Source: JBBDMC01 sp963775235
GTDB lineage: Bacteria > Pseudomonadota > Alphaproteobacteria > Rhizobiales > Kaistiaceae
Assembly: GCA_963775235.1 (NCBI GenBank)
Contig: CAVZHY010000005.1
Coordinates: forward strand, 571,134-635,133
Reading direction: 5' to 3'
Length of the DNA stretch: 64,000 nucleotides
Every line of letters starts with the position of its first letter. Positions within the stretch are counted from its first letter, which is position 1. Under the pieces are notes generated by a model that saw only the letters and a program-made list of their open reading frames with translations, ran no database searches and was not told the origin of the DNA. This document shows, in pieces, positions 1 through 13,504 of the stretch. Both the position numbers and the translations under genes were made by a program.

Positions 1-74
1 AGGCCTTATGTACGCCTTCCGAGCGCGCGGCGCGCGAGCCATTGGTTCGCGTGCCGATGAGTTATGAGCCGTTG

Positions 75-278
75 ATGGCCGAAAGAACCAGTCCGTTTCA
101 GTTCCTCCAGCAAGTGCGGGCGGAAGCGGCCAAGATTGTATGGCCGAGCCGCCGGGAAACCGGGATTTCCACGGTGATGGTGCTGGCAATGGCGGTGCTG
201 GCGGCAGTCTTCTTTCTGGTCGTCGACGAGGTGATTTCCCTGGGTGTGACGACGCTGCTCGGTGTGGGCGGCGGCTGA
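75..278 (+). CDS. secE: Protein translocase subunit SecE
   Basis: SecE is the small essential subunit of the SecYEG inner-membrane channel. The 67-residue product has the conserved cytoplasmic amphipathic segment with KIVWPSRRET (about residues 21-30) followed by one hydrophobic membrane span (about 33-55). This is the short single-span form usual in alphaproteobacteria. I place the start at ATG 75 (MAERTSPFQ); the frame is open upstream to TTG 42 and ATG 57, but the longer forms add residues that do not look like SecE. It sits 12 bases before nusG, the standard secE-nusG pairing. No tRNA-Trp gene is visible in the 74 bases upstream. Confidence 0.95.
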   Translation: MAERTSPFQFLQQVRAEAAKIVWPSRRETGISTVMVLAMAVLAAVFFLVVDEVISLGVTTLLGVGGG

Positions 279-290
279 GGCGGCGCGGGA

Positions 291-821
291 ATGGAAAAGA
301 AGTGGTACATCGTCCACGCTTACTCGAATTTTGAGCGCAAGGTCGCCAAATCCATTCGCGAGAAGGCGCATGCGGCGGGCTTGGACGACCTGTTCGACGA
401 GATCCTGGTGCCGACCGAGAAGGTCGTGGAAGTCCGGCGCGGTCGCAAGGTCGACGCCGAGCGCAAATTCTTCCCCGGTTACGTGCTGGTGAAGATGGCA
501 ATGACCGATGAGGCCTATCACCTCATCAAGAACACGCCCAAAGTTACCGGTTTCCTTGGCGCGGACAACAAGCCGGTGGCGATATCGGAGGCTGAGGCGG
601 GTCGTATCCTGCAACAGGTGCAGGAAGGCGTTGAGCGCCCCAAGCCATCGGTGAGCTTCGAAGTCGGGGAGCAGGTGAGGGTGGCGGACGGGCCGTTTGC
701 TTCTTTCAACGGGCTCGTCGAGGAAGTCGACGAAGTCAGGGCACGGCTCAAGGTCGCCGTCTCAATCTTTGGCCGGGCGACACCGGTAGAACTCGAATAC
801 GGACAGGTCGAAAAGCTCTGA
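291..821 (+). CDS. nusG: Transcription termination/antitermination protein NusG
   Basis: NusG binds the RNA polymerase clamp, raises processivity and links transcription to Rho and the ribosome. The 176-residue product has the NGN domain at the start (MEKKWYIVHAYSNFE, then FFPGYVLVKM near residues 63-72). A KOW domain follows (GPFASFNGLVEEVDE, about residues 135-149). Length is normal. It starts 12 bases after secE and is followed by a 113-base gap before rplK, in which I see no clear terminator. Confidence 0.97.
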   Translation: MEKKWYIVHAYSNFERKVAKSIREKAHAAGLDDLFDEILVPTEKVVEVRRGRKVDAERKFFPGYVLVKMAMTDEAYHLIKNTPKVTGFLGADNKPVAISEAEAGRILQQVQEGVERPKPSVSFEVGEQVRVADGPFASFNGLVEEVDEVRARLKVAVSIFGRATPVELEYGQVEKL

Positions 822-934
822 CCGGTTCGTCGCGTGCGATCGTGGGAGGTTGGGGGCGACCGCCAAGCGCTCCGCTGCAGCCGCACCACGCCGTTCCTTG
901 CCGGTCGCGGGCAGCGTGAAACAGGAAAAGAACA

Positions 935-1363
935 ATGGCGAAGAGAGTTGCCGGATATTTGAAATTGCAGGTGCCGGCGGCGTCAGCGACGCCGTCTCCG
1001 CCGATCGGGCCGGCGCTTGGTCAGCGCGGCATCAACATCATGGAATTCTGCAAGGCGTTCAACGCCCAGAGTCAGGACATGGAGAAGGGCTCGCCGATCC
1101 CGGTCGAGATCACCTATTACCAGGACAAGTCCTTCACTTTCAAAATGAAGACGCCGCCGGTCAGCTTCTTTTTGAAGAAGGCTGCAAATCTGCCGAAGGG
1201 ATCGGCCACTGCCGGCCGCGCGGCGGTCGGCAGCGTCACCCGCCAGCAGGTGCGTGAGATCGCGGAGAAGAAGATGAATGACCTCAACGCGGTGGACGTC
1301 GAGGGCGCCATGAAGCAAGTCGAAGGCTCGGCCCGGTCGATGGGTCTCGAGGTTGTGGAGTAG
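935..1363 (+). CDS. rplK: 50S ribosomal protein L11
   Basis: L11 forms the GTPase-associated centre with 23S rRNA and the L10/L12 stalk. The 142-residue product has the proline-rich N-terminal domain (ATPSPPIGPALGQRGINIM, about residues 18-36) that moves on EF-G binding. The C-terminal RNA-binding domain ends SARSMGLEVVE. A GGAAAAG-like ribosome binding site precedes ATG 935. It is co-directional with rplA, whose ATG lies 4 bases after the stop. Confidence 0.97.
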   Translation: MAKRVAGYLKLQVPAASATPSPPIGPALGQRGINIMEFCKAFNAQSQDMEKGSPIPVEITYYQDKSFTFKMKTPPVSFFLKKAANLPKGSATAGRAAVGSVTRQQVREIAEKKMNDLNAVDVEGAMKQVEGSARSMGLEVVE

Positions 1364-1367
1364 CCCG

Positions 1368-2066
1368 ATGCCGCACATCGCAAAAAGGACCAAAGCCATC
1401 CAGGAAGGGATCGAGCCCGGCCGCCTCTATTCGATTGATGAGGCGGTGAAGCTGGTCAAGGAGCGGGCCACGGCGAAATTCGATGAAACCGTCGAGGTTG
1501 CCATCAATCTCGGTGTCGACCCGCGCCACGCCGACCAGATGGTCCGCGGCGTCTGCCAGTTGCCGAACGGGTCAGGGCGCAGCATGCGCGTCGCCGTATT
1601 CGCGCGTGGCGACAAGGCGGAGGAGGCGAAGGCGGCCGGGGCTGAAGTTGTGGGCGCGGAGGACCTGGTGGAGAAGGTGCAGGGCGGGACGATCGATTTC
1701 GACCGTTGCATCGCCACTCCCGACATGATGCCGCTGGTCGGCCGTCTTGGTAAGGTGCTCGGCCCCCGTGGCCTGATGCCCAACCCGAAGGTCGGCACGG
1801 TCACCCAGGACGTGGCGGCGGCGGTGAAATCCGCTAAGGGTGGTGCTGTCGAGTTCCGCGTCGAGAAGGCGGGCATCATTCACGCGGGCGTGGGCAAGGC
1901 GAGCTTCGCCGCGCCGGCGCTGGTGGACAATATCAAAGCCCTGGCCGATGCCGTGCAGAAGGCACGGCCTGCTGGTGCCAAGGGAACGTTCGTTCAACGC
2001 GTTGCCATCTCGTCGACGATGGGCCCCGGGGTCAAGGTCGATCCGGCGACGCTGGCAGGCGCCTGA
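1368..2066 (+). CDS. rplA: 50S ribosomal protein L1
   Basis: L1 binds the mobile L1 stalk of 23S rRNA and often represses its own L11-L1 mRNA. The 232-residue product starts at ATG 1368 (MPHIAKRTK), just after the rplK stop, suggesting translational coupling. A TTG at 1353 in the same frame would overlap rplK and adds non-conserved residues. The signature GLMPNPKVGTVT is present near residues 130-141. Length is normal. Confidence 0.97.
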   Translation: MPHIAKRTKAIQEGIEPGRLYSIDEAVKLVKERATAKFDETVEVAINLGVDPRHADQMVRGVCQLPNGSGRSMRVAVFARGDKAEEAKAAGAEVVGAEDLVEKVQGGTIDFDRCIATPDMMPLVGRLGKVLGPRGLMPNPKVGTVTQDVAAAVKSAKGGAVEFRVEKAGIIHAGVGKASFAAPALVDNIKALADAVQKARPAGAKGTFVQRVAISSTMGPGVKVDPATLAGA

Positions 2067-2360
2067 GGAGGCGCCGCACGAGAGCTTCCGTTCGGGAAAC
2101 CGGGCGGTGGAAGGGGTCGATTGGGTTCATCCCGCTCGACCCGGTCCTGTCCAAGACTGCGGGCGCCGGGGTGCCGGCTTAATCGAGCAGGCCCGCAATA
2201 GACGGGAGGGAACCGGTTTCCGGTTCGAACCTCTTGGCCCAAGCGGCGCGGTGGCAGGCGCCGGCTGGGGGACAGGCTGTGAGCGTCGTGTGGTCGGCAA
2301 CGATCATACGGCAAACGCAACCGGCGGTCCCCTAAGTGGCCGCCTAGTGGAGAGTGGAGA
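2067..2360 (+). promoter_or_regulatory. Probable rplJ (L10) leader RNA region
   Basis: This 294-base gap between rplA and rplJ has no coding potential I can support. It is rich in G+C with several possible stems, for example around 2156-2180 and 2215-2270. In many bacteria the L10(L12)4 complex binds a leader before rplJ to repress rplJL. The position and length fit such a leader, but I recognise it by context and not by a fold match. Confidence 0.45.
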
Positions 2361-2879
2361 GTGGACAGAGCGGAGAAAGGCGAGGTCGTCGCGACGCTCA
2401 ACCAGGTGTTCAAGGACACCGGGATCGTCGTCGTCGCCCGCTACACCGGCCTGACCGTCGCCGACATGACCGCCCTAAGGGCGCGCATGCGGGACGCCGG
2501 CGGTTCGGTACGTGTCGCCAAGAACCGCCTCGTCAAGCGCGCTCTCGAAGGCACGGACGTCGGCCACATCGCGGACCTGTTCACCGGTCCGACGGTGATC
2601 GCGTTCTCAAGCGATCCGGTGGCGGCGCCAAAGGTCGCGGTCGAATTCGCCAAAACCAACGAGAAGCTCATCATTCTCGGTGGCGCCTTCGGCCGGACCA
2701 ATCTCGACCCCGACGGCGTCAAGGCGCTTGCCGCCCTGCCGTCGCTCGACGAACTGCGCGCCCAACTGGTGGGGCTGATCGCCACCCCGGCGAGGCGGAT
2801 TGCGCAGGTCGTTGCGGCACCGGCGGCGCAGGTCGCGCGGGTGATCGGGGCGTATGCCGACAAGAGCGAGGCGGCGTGA
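2361..2879 (+). CDS. rplJ: 50S ribosomal protein L10
   Basis: L10 anchors L7/L12 dimers to the ribosome and forms the base of the stalk. The 172-residue product starts at GTG 2361 (read as MDRAEKGEVV), the N-terminus typical of alphaproteobacterial L10. The core VVVARYTGLTVADM and VAKNRLVKRALEG segments match the RNA-binding domain. The C-terminal helix that carries L12 dimers is alanine- and valine-rich (VVAAPAAQVARVIGAYADK). The purine-rich GGAGAGTGGAGA before the GTG acts as ribosome binding site. rplL follows after about 50 bases. Confidence 0.96.
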   Translation: MDRAEKGEVVATLNQVFKDTGIVVVARYTGLTVADMTALRARMRDAGGSVRVAKNRLVKRALEGTDVGHIADLFTGPTVIAFSSDPVAAPKVAVEFAKTNEKLIILGGAFGRTNLDPDGVKALAALPSLDELRAQLVGLIATPARRIAQVVAAPAAQVARVIGAYADKSEAA

Positions 2880-2928
2880 GGCCGTTCACGAGTCAACTGA
2901 GGTTCGAATCGTAAAGGAAGCAATGAAA

Positions 2929-3309
2929 ATGGCTGATTTGTCGAAAATCGTCGACGAGCTTTCACAGCTGACCGTCATGGAAGCGGCCGAGCTGTCGAAG
3001 ATGCTCGAGGAGAAGTGGGGCGTGTCTGCCGCTGCGCCGGTTGCCATGATGGCGGCCGGGGGTGCAGCTGGGGGCGCCGCCGCCGAAGTGGAAGAGAAGA
3101 CCGAGTTCGATGTTGTCCTGGCCGAGATTGGTGCCAACAAGATCAACGTGATCAAGGAAGTGCGCGCGATCACCGGCCTCGGCTTGAAGGAGGCCAAGGA
3201 CTTGGTCGAGGCGGCGCCGAAGGCGGTCAAGGAAGGTGTAACCAAGGACGAGGCCAACAAGTTCAAGGCTCAGCTCGAAGGGGCCGGCGCCAAGGTGGAC
3301 TTGAAGTAG
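2929..3309 (+). CDS. rplL: 50S ribosomal protein L7/L12
   Basis: L7/L12 is the multicopy stalk protein that recruits translational GTPases. The 126-residue product has the N-terminal dimerisation domain (MADLSKIVDELSQLTVMEA), an Ala/Gly hinge (about residues 36-52) and a C-terminal domain with the EF-binding helix (GLGLKEAKDLVEAAPK). ATG 2929 is favoured over ATG 2923 because the AAAGGAAG site at 2912-2919 is better spaced and the MADLSK start is canonical. Confidence 0.96.
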   Translation: MADLSKIVDELSQLTVMEAAELSKMLEEKWGVSAAAPVAMMAAGGAAGGAAAEVEEKTEFDVVLAEIGANKINVIKEVRAITGLGLKEAKDLVEAAPKAVKEGVTKDEANKFKAQLEGAGAKVDLK

Positions 3310-3459
3310 GCCTTTCATGCTCGGGCGGCATGGCCGGCGGATCCCGGCCGTGACCGCGGCCGGGGATGCCGATGCAGCGTCCCGGCAAGTGGCGATGCCG
3401 GCGCAGGTCGGCGTCGCCGAAAGCGTGGGTCGGAAGTAATGGAACCATTGTCCAAAGGG

Positions 3460-3481
3460 CCGCGCGACGAGAGTCGCGGCC
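3460..3481 (+). promoter_or_regulatory. Hairpin in the rplL-rpoB intergenic leader
   Basis: GCCG and CGAC (3460-3463, 3466-3469) can pair with GTCG and CGGC (3474-3481) around a GAGA loop, leaving a two-base bulge. It lies 42 bases before the rpoB start inside a 213-base gap. Partial attenuation or RNA processing between rplL and rpoB is known in other bacteria. No strong U-run follows, so full termination is unlikely. Confidence 0.35.
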
Positions 3482-3522
3482 TTCCGGACAGCAGTTCAGA
3501 GAAATTCAGACGAGGAGTGAAC

Positions 3523-6500
3523 ATGAACCAGACGTTCGCCGGTCGTAGACGGGTCCGCAGGTTCTTCGGTTCCATTCGGGAAGTGGCCGAGATGCCGAAC
3601 CTAATCGAGGTTCAGAAGGCATCCTACGACCAGTTTCTCCTTGTGGATGAGCCCGAGGGCGGGCGTCCCGACGAGGGCCTGCAGGCAGTCTTCAGGTCCG
3701 TGTTTCCTATTTCCGACTTTTCCAACACGGCGCTTCTGGAGTTCGTCCGCTACGATTTCGATCCGCCCAAGTACGATGTCGACGAGTGTCGTCAGCGGGG
3801 CATGACCTATTCGGCGCCGCTCAAGGTAACGCTGCGCCTGATCGTGTTCGATGTCGACGAAGAGACCGGTGCCAAATCGGTCAAGGACATCAAGGAGCAG
3901 GAAGTCTACATGGGCGACATGCCGCTAATGACGATGAACGGCACGTTCATCGTCAATGGCACCGAGCGCGTCATCGTCTCCCAGATGCACCGTTCCCCGG
4001 GCGTGTTCTTTGACCACGACAAGGGCAAAACGCACTCGTCGGGCAAACTCCTGTTCGCGGCGCGCATCATTCCCTATCGCGGCTCGTGGCTCGATATCGA
4101 ATTCGACGCCAAGGACGTCGTGCACGCGCGTATCGACCGCCGGCGCAAGATCCCGGTCACCTCGCTGCTCTACGCGCTCGGCATGGATGGCGAGGAGATT
4201 CTCGATACGTTTTATGACAAGGTCATCTACAAGCGGACCAAGGAAGGATGGCGGCTGCCGTTCGACGCGCATCGCATGCGCGGCTTCCGCGCCATCAACG
4301 ACCTCGTCGACGCGGACACCGGCGACGTTGTGCTTGAGGCAGGACGAAAGTTTACGGCTCGCAGCGCCCGGCAGGCGGCTGAGAAGGGCGTGAAGGCGCT
4401 CAAGCTGGTCGACGAGGACCTCTACGGTCACTACCTCGCCAACGACATGGTCAATACGGAGACCGGCGAAATCTACGCCGAGGCCGGCGACGAGATCAAC
4501 GAGAAGGTGCTGAACGTGCTGGTGGAAGCCGGCAACAAGGAAATCGTCATCCTCGACATCGACCATGTCAATACCGGCGCATACATCCGCAACACTCTGG
4601 CTGCTGACAAGAACGAGAGCCGAGAGGACGCGCTCTTCGATATCTATCGGGTTATGCGCCCGGGCGAGCCGCCGACGGTAGAAACCGCCGAGACGATGTT
4701 CAATTCGCTGTTCTTCGACGCGGAGCGCTACGACCTTTCCGCCGTCGGTCGGGTGAAGATGAACATGCGGCTCGACCTCAACGCTGAGGATACTGTCCGG
4801 GTACTCAGGAAAGAGGACATCCTCGCTGTCATCCGGACCCTGGTGCAATTGCGCGACGGCAAGGGCGAGATCGACGACATCGATAACCTCGGCAATCGCC
4901 GGGTGCGCTCGGTCGGCGAACTGATGGAGAACCAGTACCGCATCGGGCTGCTGCGCATGGAACGTGCGATCAAGGAACGCATGTCTTCGGTTGAGATCGG
5001 CAACGTAATGCCCCAGGACCTGATTAACGCCAAGCCTGCGGCCGCGGCGGTGCGCGAGTTCTTCGGCTCCTCGCAGCTTTCCCAGTTCATGGATCAGACC
5101 AATCCGCTCTCCGAGATCACGCACAAGCGGCGGCTGTCGGCGCTTGGTCCGGGCGGCCTCACCCGCGAACGTGCCGGCTTCGAAGTGCGCGACGTGCATC
5201 CGACGCACTACGGCCGGATTTGCCCGATCGAGACGCCGGAAGGCCCGAACATCGGCCTCATCAACTCGCTCGCCACCTTCGCCCGGGTCAACAAGTACGG
5301 TTTTATTGAAAGCCCGTACCGCAGAGTGAAGGACGGTCGGGTCACCGAGGAGGTGGCCTACCTCTCCGCGATGGAGGAGGCGAAGTACACCATCGCTCAG
5401 GCCAACGCTCCGCTTGATCCGAAGGGCCGCTTCATCAACGACCTGGTTACGTCGCGGCATGCGGGAGACGTGATCATGGTGCCGCCCGACAAGGTCGACT
5501 TCATGGACGTGTCACCGAAGCAACTGGTTTCGGTCGCGGCGGCACTCATCCCGTTCCTGGAGAACGACGACGCCAACCGCGCGCTGATGGGTTCCAACAT
5601 GCAGCGTCAGGCGGTGCCGTTGGTCAAGGCCGAGGCGCCGCTCGTCGGTACGGGCATGGAGCCGATCGTAGCTCGGGATTCCGGCGCGGCGATTGCGGCC
5701 CGTCGGGCGGGCATCGTCGACCAGGTCGACGCCACCCGTATCGTGGTGCGCGCCACCGAGGACCTTGATCCTTCGAAGTCCGGCGTCGACATCTACCGGC
5801 TGATGAAGTTCCAGCGCTCCAACCAGAACACCTGCATCAACCAGCGTCCGCTGGTGAGCGTCGGCGAACCCGTTGCCAAGGGCGACATCATCGCCGACGG
5901 TCCGTCGACCGATCTCGGTGACCTGGCGCTTGGGCGCAACGTGCTCGTCGCGTTCATGCCGTGGAACGGTTACAACTTCGAGGACTCGATCCTTCTCTCC
6001 GAGCGCATCGTGCGCGATGATGTCTTCACCTCGATCCACATCGAGGAATTCGAGGTTATGGCCCGCGACACCAAGCTCGGGCCGGAGGAGATCACGCGCG
6101 ACATCCCTAACGTTTCGGAGGAGGCGCTGAAGAGCCTCGACGAGGCGGGCATCGTGTACATCGGTGCCGAGGTGGCGGCGAGCGACATTCTGGTTGGCAA
6201 GATCACGCCGAAGGGCGAAAGCCCGATGACACCGGAAGAGAAGCTGCTCCGTGCAATCTTCGGCGAGAAGGCATCGGACGTCCGCGACACCTCGCTGCGT
6301 GTGCCGCCGGGCGTGACCGGTACGGTCGTCGAGGTGCGCGTGTTCAACCGCCACGGCGTCGAGAAGGACGAGCGTGCCATGGCGATCGAACGCGAGGAGA
6401 TCGAGCGGCTCGCCAAGGACCGTGACGACGAGCAGGCCATCCTCGACCGCAACGTGTTTGGCCGTCTCGCCGACATGCTGATGAACAAAATGGCGGTGGC

Positions 6501-7656
6501 CGGTCCCAAGGGTTTCAAGAAGGGCGGCAAGATCACCCGCGATGTCCTCGACGAGCACCCGAGAGGCCAATGGTGGCAGTTCGCCGTGTCCAACGACAAG
6601 GTAATGGCCGAGATCGAGGCGCTGCGGACCCAGTACGACGAGAGCCGCAAGGGCCTGGAGAAGCGCTTTATCGACAAGGTCGAGAAGGTACAGCGCGGTG
6701 ATGAACTTCCGCCCGGCGTCATGAAGATGGTCAAGGTCTTCGTTGCCGTGAAGCGTAAGATACAGCCGGGCGACAAAATGGCCGGACGGCACGGCAACAA
6801 GGGCGTTGTGTCCAAGATCGTTCCGGTCGAGGACATGCCGCATCTTGCCGACGGCACTCAGGTCGACATCGTGCTCAATCCGCTCGGCGTTCCGAGCCGG
6901 ATGAACGTCGGACAGATTCTTGAGACCCATCTCGGCTGGGCGTGCGCCGGCCTCGGTCTCAAGATCGGCGCGCTGGTCGAGGGCTACAAGAAGAACGGTG
7001 ACGTCAAGCCTTTGAAAAAGGTGCTTAAGTCGCTGTACGGTGCCAACACCAAGAACGAGAAGGTTGCAGATTACGACGACAAGTCGACGGTTCGGCTGGC
7101 CGAGCAGTTGTCCAAAGGCGTGCCGATCGCCACGCCGGTGTTCGACGGTGCCCGTGAACCGGATATCGTCGAACTGCTGAACGAGGCGGGTCTCGATCCG
7201 TCGGGCCAGTCGATCCTTTACGACGGGCGCACAGGCGACCAGTTCGATCGTCCCGTTACGGTCGGCTACATCTACATGCTGAAGCTGCATCATTTGGTGG
7301 ACGACAAGATCCACGCCCGTTCGATCGGCCCGTATTCGCTGGTCACCCAGCAGCCGCTCGGCGGCAAGGCGCAGTTCGGTGGTCAGCGCTTTGGTGAAAT
7401 GGAGGTGTGGGCACTGGAGGCTTACGGCGCCGCATACACCTTGCAGGAGATGCTCACCGTGAAGTCCGACGACGTTGCCGGTCGCACCAAGGTTTATGAG
7501 GCGATCGTGAGAGGCGACGACACGTTCGAGGCCGGCATCCCCGAGAGCTTCAACGTGCTGGTCAAGGAAATGCGTTCGCTCGGCCTCGATGTCGAGCTCG
7601 ACCACTCTGCGCCGGGTCAGCAGCAATCGCTGCCGACAGCCGACGCGGCCGAATAG
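3523..7656 (+). CDS. rpoB: DNA-directed RNA polymerase subunit beta
   Basis: RpoB forms half of the RNA polymerase active-site cleft. The 1377-residue product starts at ATG 3523 (MNQTFAGRRRVRRFFG) with a good GAGGAG site; the frame is open upstream to 3439 but those residues are not conserved. The rifampicin-binding region contains SSQLSQFMDQTNPLSEITHK and RRLSALGPGG, with the Gln, Asp, His, Arg, Ser and Leu positions of the sensitive form. The conserved GDKMAGRHGNKG is near residues 1084-1095. It is uninterrupted and is followed by rpoC after 96 bases. Confidence 0.98.
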   Translation: MNQTFAGRRRVRRFFGSIREVAEMPNLIEVQKASYDQFLLVDEPEGGRPDEGLQAVFRSVFPISDFSNTALLEFVRYDFDPPKYDVDECRQRGMTYSAPLKVTLRLIVFDVDEETGAKSVKDIKEQEVYMGDMPLMTMNGTFIVNGTERVIVSQMHRSPGVFFDHDKGKTHSSGKLLFAARIIPYRGSWLDIEFDAKDVVHARIDRRRKIPVTSLLYALGMDGEEILDTFYDKVIYKRTKEGWRLPFDAHRMRGFRAINDLVDADTGDVVLEAGRKFTARSARQAAEKGVKALKLVDEDLYGHYLANDMVNTETGEIYAEAGDEINEKVLNVLVEAGNKEIVILDIDHVNTGAYIRNTLAADKNESREDALFDIYRVMRPGEPPTVETAETMFNSLFFDAERYDLSAVGRVKMNMRLDLNAEDTVRVLRKEDILAVIRTLVQLRDGKGEIDDIDNLGNRRVRSVGELMENQYRIGLLRMERAIKERMSSVEIGNVMPQDLINAKPAAAAVREFFGSSQLSQFMDQTNPLSEITHKRRLSALGPGGLTRERAGFEVRDVHPTHYGRICPIETPEGPNIGLINSLATFARVNKYGFIESPYRRVKDGRVTEEVAYLSAMEEAKYTIAQANAPLDPKGRFINDLVTSRHAGDVIMVPPDKVDFMDVSPKQLVSVAAALIPFLENDDANRALMGSNMQRQAVPLVKAEAPLVGTGMEPIVARDSGAAIAARRAGIVDQVDATRIVVRATEDLDPSKSGVDIYRLMKFQRSNQNTCINQRPLVSVGEPVAKGDIIADGPSTDLGDLALGRNVLVAFMPWNGYNFEDSILLSERIVRDDVFTSIHIEEFEVMARDTKLGPEEITRDIPNVSEEALKSLDEAGIVYIGAEVAASDILVGKITPKGESPMTPEEKLLRAIFGEKASDVRDTSLRVPPGVTGTVVEVRVFNRHGVEKDERAMAIEREEIERLAKDRDDEQAILDRNVFGRLADMLMNKMAVAGPKGFKKGGKITRDVLDEHPRGQWWQFAVSNDKVMAEIEALRTQYDESRKGLEKRFIDKVEKVQRGDELPPGVMKMVKVFVAVKRKIQPGDKMAGRHGNKGVVSKIVPVEDMPHLADGTQVDIVLNPLGVPSRMNVGQILETHLGWACAGLGLKIGALVEGYKKNGDVKPLKKVLKSLYGANTKNEKVADYDDKSTVRLAEQLSKGVPIATPVFDGAREPDIVELLNEAGLDPSGQSILYDGRTGDQFDRPVTVGYIYMLKLHHLVDDKIHARSIGPYSLVTQQPLGGKAQFGGQRFGEMEVWALEAYGAAYTLQEMLTVKSDDVAGRTKVYEAIVRGDDTFEAGIPESFNVLVKEMRSLGLDVELDHSAPGQQQSLPTADAAE

Positions 7657-7752
7657 GCAAGGGACAGCGTAGCCTTTGCCGATGCGGCCACCCTCTTACC
7701 TGCGGACCCGCCCTGGCGCCTCCCGCCTGGCGGGCCGCGAAGGAGACATTCG

Positions 7753-11955
<4,203 letters not shown>

Positions 11956-11983
11956 CTCCCGTCCCGGAGTGCAAACAGACCTT

Positions 11984-12008
11984 GAGGGCCGCCGGCAGGG
12001 CGGCCCTC
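11984..12008. terminator. Bidirectional terminator after rpoC and the convergent MFS gene
   Basis: A perfect 10-bp stem GAGGGCCGCC / GGCGGCCCTC (11984-11993 with 11999-12008) has a 5-base loop and is followed by TTGTTAT on the plus strand. It lies 28 bases after rpoC and 3 bases beyond the stop of the minus-strand MFS gene, so it can end transcription from both sides and would seal off the rif operon. Confidence 0.85.
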
Positions 12009-12011
12009 TTG

Positions 12012-13172
12012 TTATCGGCCGACCTGGCGCGCGGCAGCGGCGATCGCGATGCCCATCAAGCCAACCAGCGCCAGCGAAGTCGAAAGGCCGAAGGTGCGTG
12101 CGGTGAAGCCGAGGATGGGCGGAGAGACGAGGAAGCCGACGTATCCAAGCGTCAAGACCGCCGCCATGCCGAGACTTGGTTGCATGCCGCGGATGCGTGA
12201 ACCTGCGCTGAGCGCTGCCGGCACCACGTTCGCAGATCCGGCTCCGACGACACCGAAGCCGATGGCTGCGGCGAGCGGCCAGGGCGAGAGCACGGCGGCG
12301 GCGATCCCGAAGGCAACCAGGATGCCACCGGCAAACACCGCAACGACAGGTCCGACCCGGGCGATGATGCCGTCACCGACGAGGCGGAGGCCCGTCATCG
12401 TGACTGAGAAGGCTGCGAAGCCACTGGCGGCCATCACTGGTCCGGAGAATTTGACGGTGGTCAGATAGAGCGCGCTCCAGTCGGTAATCGCCCCCTCGAC
12501 GGCAAACGACAGGAACGCGAGGACGCCGAGACCAAGCGCTGCCCGGCTGGGTAGGACGAAAGCCGGGCGGACCAGAAGGGCTTGCTGGCCTTGCCAAAGG
12601 TGGCGCGCGGCGAGCAGCGCAAGGATCAGAAGAAGGGCGGCGGCTGTTGCGCCCCCAAGGCCATTGCCCCAGCCAAGCGCGACGGTGGCCGCACCGGCTC
12701 CAGCCCCGGCAAGTCCGCCAACGGAGAAGAACGCATGGAAGGAGGACATGGTCGGCGCACCGCGCGCGGCCTCCACCTCGGAGGCCTGCGTATTCATGGC
12801 GACGTCGAGCGCGCCCATGGTGAGGCCGGTGATGAACAGGCTGACAAAGAGAAAAGGCACCGAGGGCGACGCTAGCGGGACCGCCACGGTTGCGGGATAG
12901 GTGATTGCGAGGACGGCAGTTGGCGACCGAGAGCCGAATCGGGCCAGTATCCAACCGCTCGTGGGCATGCCGGTCATCGCGCCGGCCGCCATGGCAAGGA
13001 GCGCCAGCCCCAAGATTCCCGGATCGATACCTAGGCGGGCCTGGACGATCGGAATGTACACTGCCCAGATGCCAGCGCCGGCACCCAGCGAGAAGAAGAC
13101 GGCATAAATCGCGATGCGGGCGCGCAAGAGCGCTTTGCCCGGATTTGCGGTCGGTCCGGTAGTGGCTTCCAT
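12012..13172 (-). CDS. MFS transporter, YbjJ-like
   Basis: A 386-residue major facilitator carrier with about 12 hydrophobic spans. The N-terminal half has GAGAGIWAVYIPIVQARLG and a loop ending in RFGSRSP. The C-terminal half has AVEGAITDWSALYL and TLGYVGFLVSPPILGF, a layout that resembles the E. coli YbjJ-type carriers. Substrate is unknown. I use ATG 13172 (MEATTGPTANPGKALL) because the first span begins soon after it; the frame is open further upstream without membrane-protein character. It is inserted on the opposite strand between rpoC and rpsL. Confidence 0.8.
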   Translation of the reverse strand: MEATTGPTANPGKALLRARIAIYAVFFSLGAGAGIWAVYIPIVQARLGIDPGILGLALLAMAAGAMTGMPTSGWILARFGSRSPTAVLAITYPATVAVPLASPSVPFLFVSLFITGLTMGALDVAMNTQASEVEAARGAPTMSSFHAFFSVGGLAGAGAGAATVALGWGNGLGGATAAALLLILALLAARHLWQGQQALLVRPAFVLPSRAALGLGVLAFLSFAVEGAITDWSALYLTTVKFSGPVMAASGFAAFSVTMTGLRLVGDGIIARVGPVVAVFAGGILVAFGIAAAVLSPWPLAAAIGFGVVGAGSANVVPAALSAGSRIRGMQPSLGMAAVLTLGYVGFLVSPPILGFTARTFGLSTSLALVGLMGIAIAAAARQVGR

Positions 13173-13365
13173 GGTCTCAACCTTGGTCACCGGCGTGAGG
13201 ATTTGCGCGGCGACATCTGGGGAGGCGGTTTCTCGCGGGCAATTGCCACATGCTGGACTCAAACCAATGGTTGGTGGTTTGTGGTAAGACAACATGACGG
13301 TCATTGTCGGCTGATGGTCGGGAAAGATATTGGCCGGGATTGCAAGAAAAAGGGGCGGCGCGGGG

Positions 13366-13394
13366 TTGACGCAACGGTTGCGAAACATTAGGTT
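13366..13394 (+). promoter_or_regulatory. Candidate sigma-70-type promoter for the str operon
   Basis: TTGACG at 13366-13371 and TAGGTT at 13389-13394 are 17 bases apart. The -35 box is near consensus and the -10 box is weak. It points toward rpsL and would give a leader of about 225 bases. The 452-base gap 13173-13624 holds no supportable gene. Confidence 0.4.
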
Positions 13395-13504
13395 CCGCGC
13401 GCTTTCGGGCAGGTGGTAGGCCCTTTGTTCCGACGGCGTCGCGCTGACGGATGAAGAGGGCTTAAACACTGACCTGGTCTGGCGACAGACTTTTTTGGTG
13501 ACAC

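Noticed and set aside
1..74. tRNA-Trp before secE
   Set aside because: A tRNA gene is common here in bacteria, but no tRNA 3' end or T-loop is visible in these bases.
5512..7626. Long open frame on the minus strand opposite rpoB (704 codons)
   Set aside because: It mirrors rpoB codon structure, has no recognisable domain and no ribosome binding site; a GC-rich shadow.
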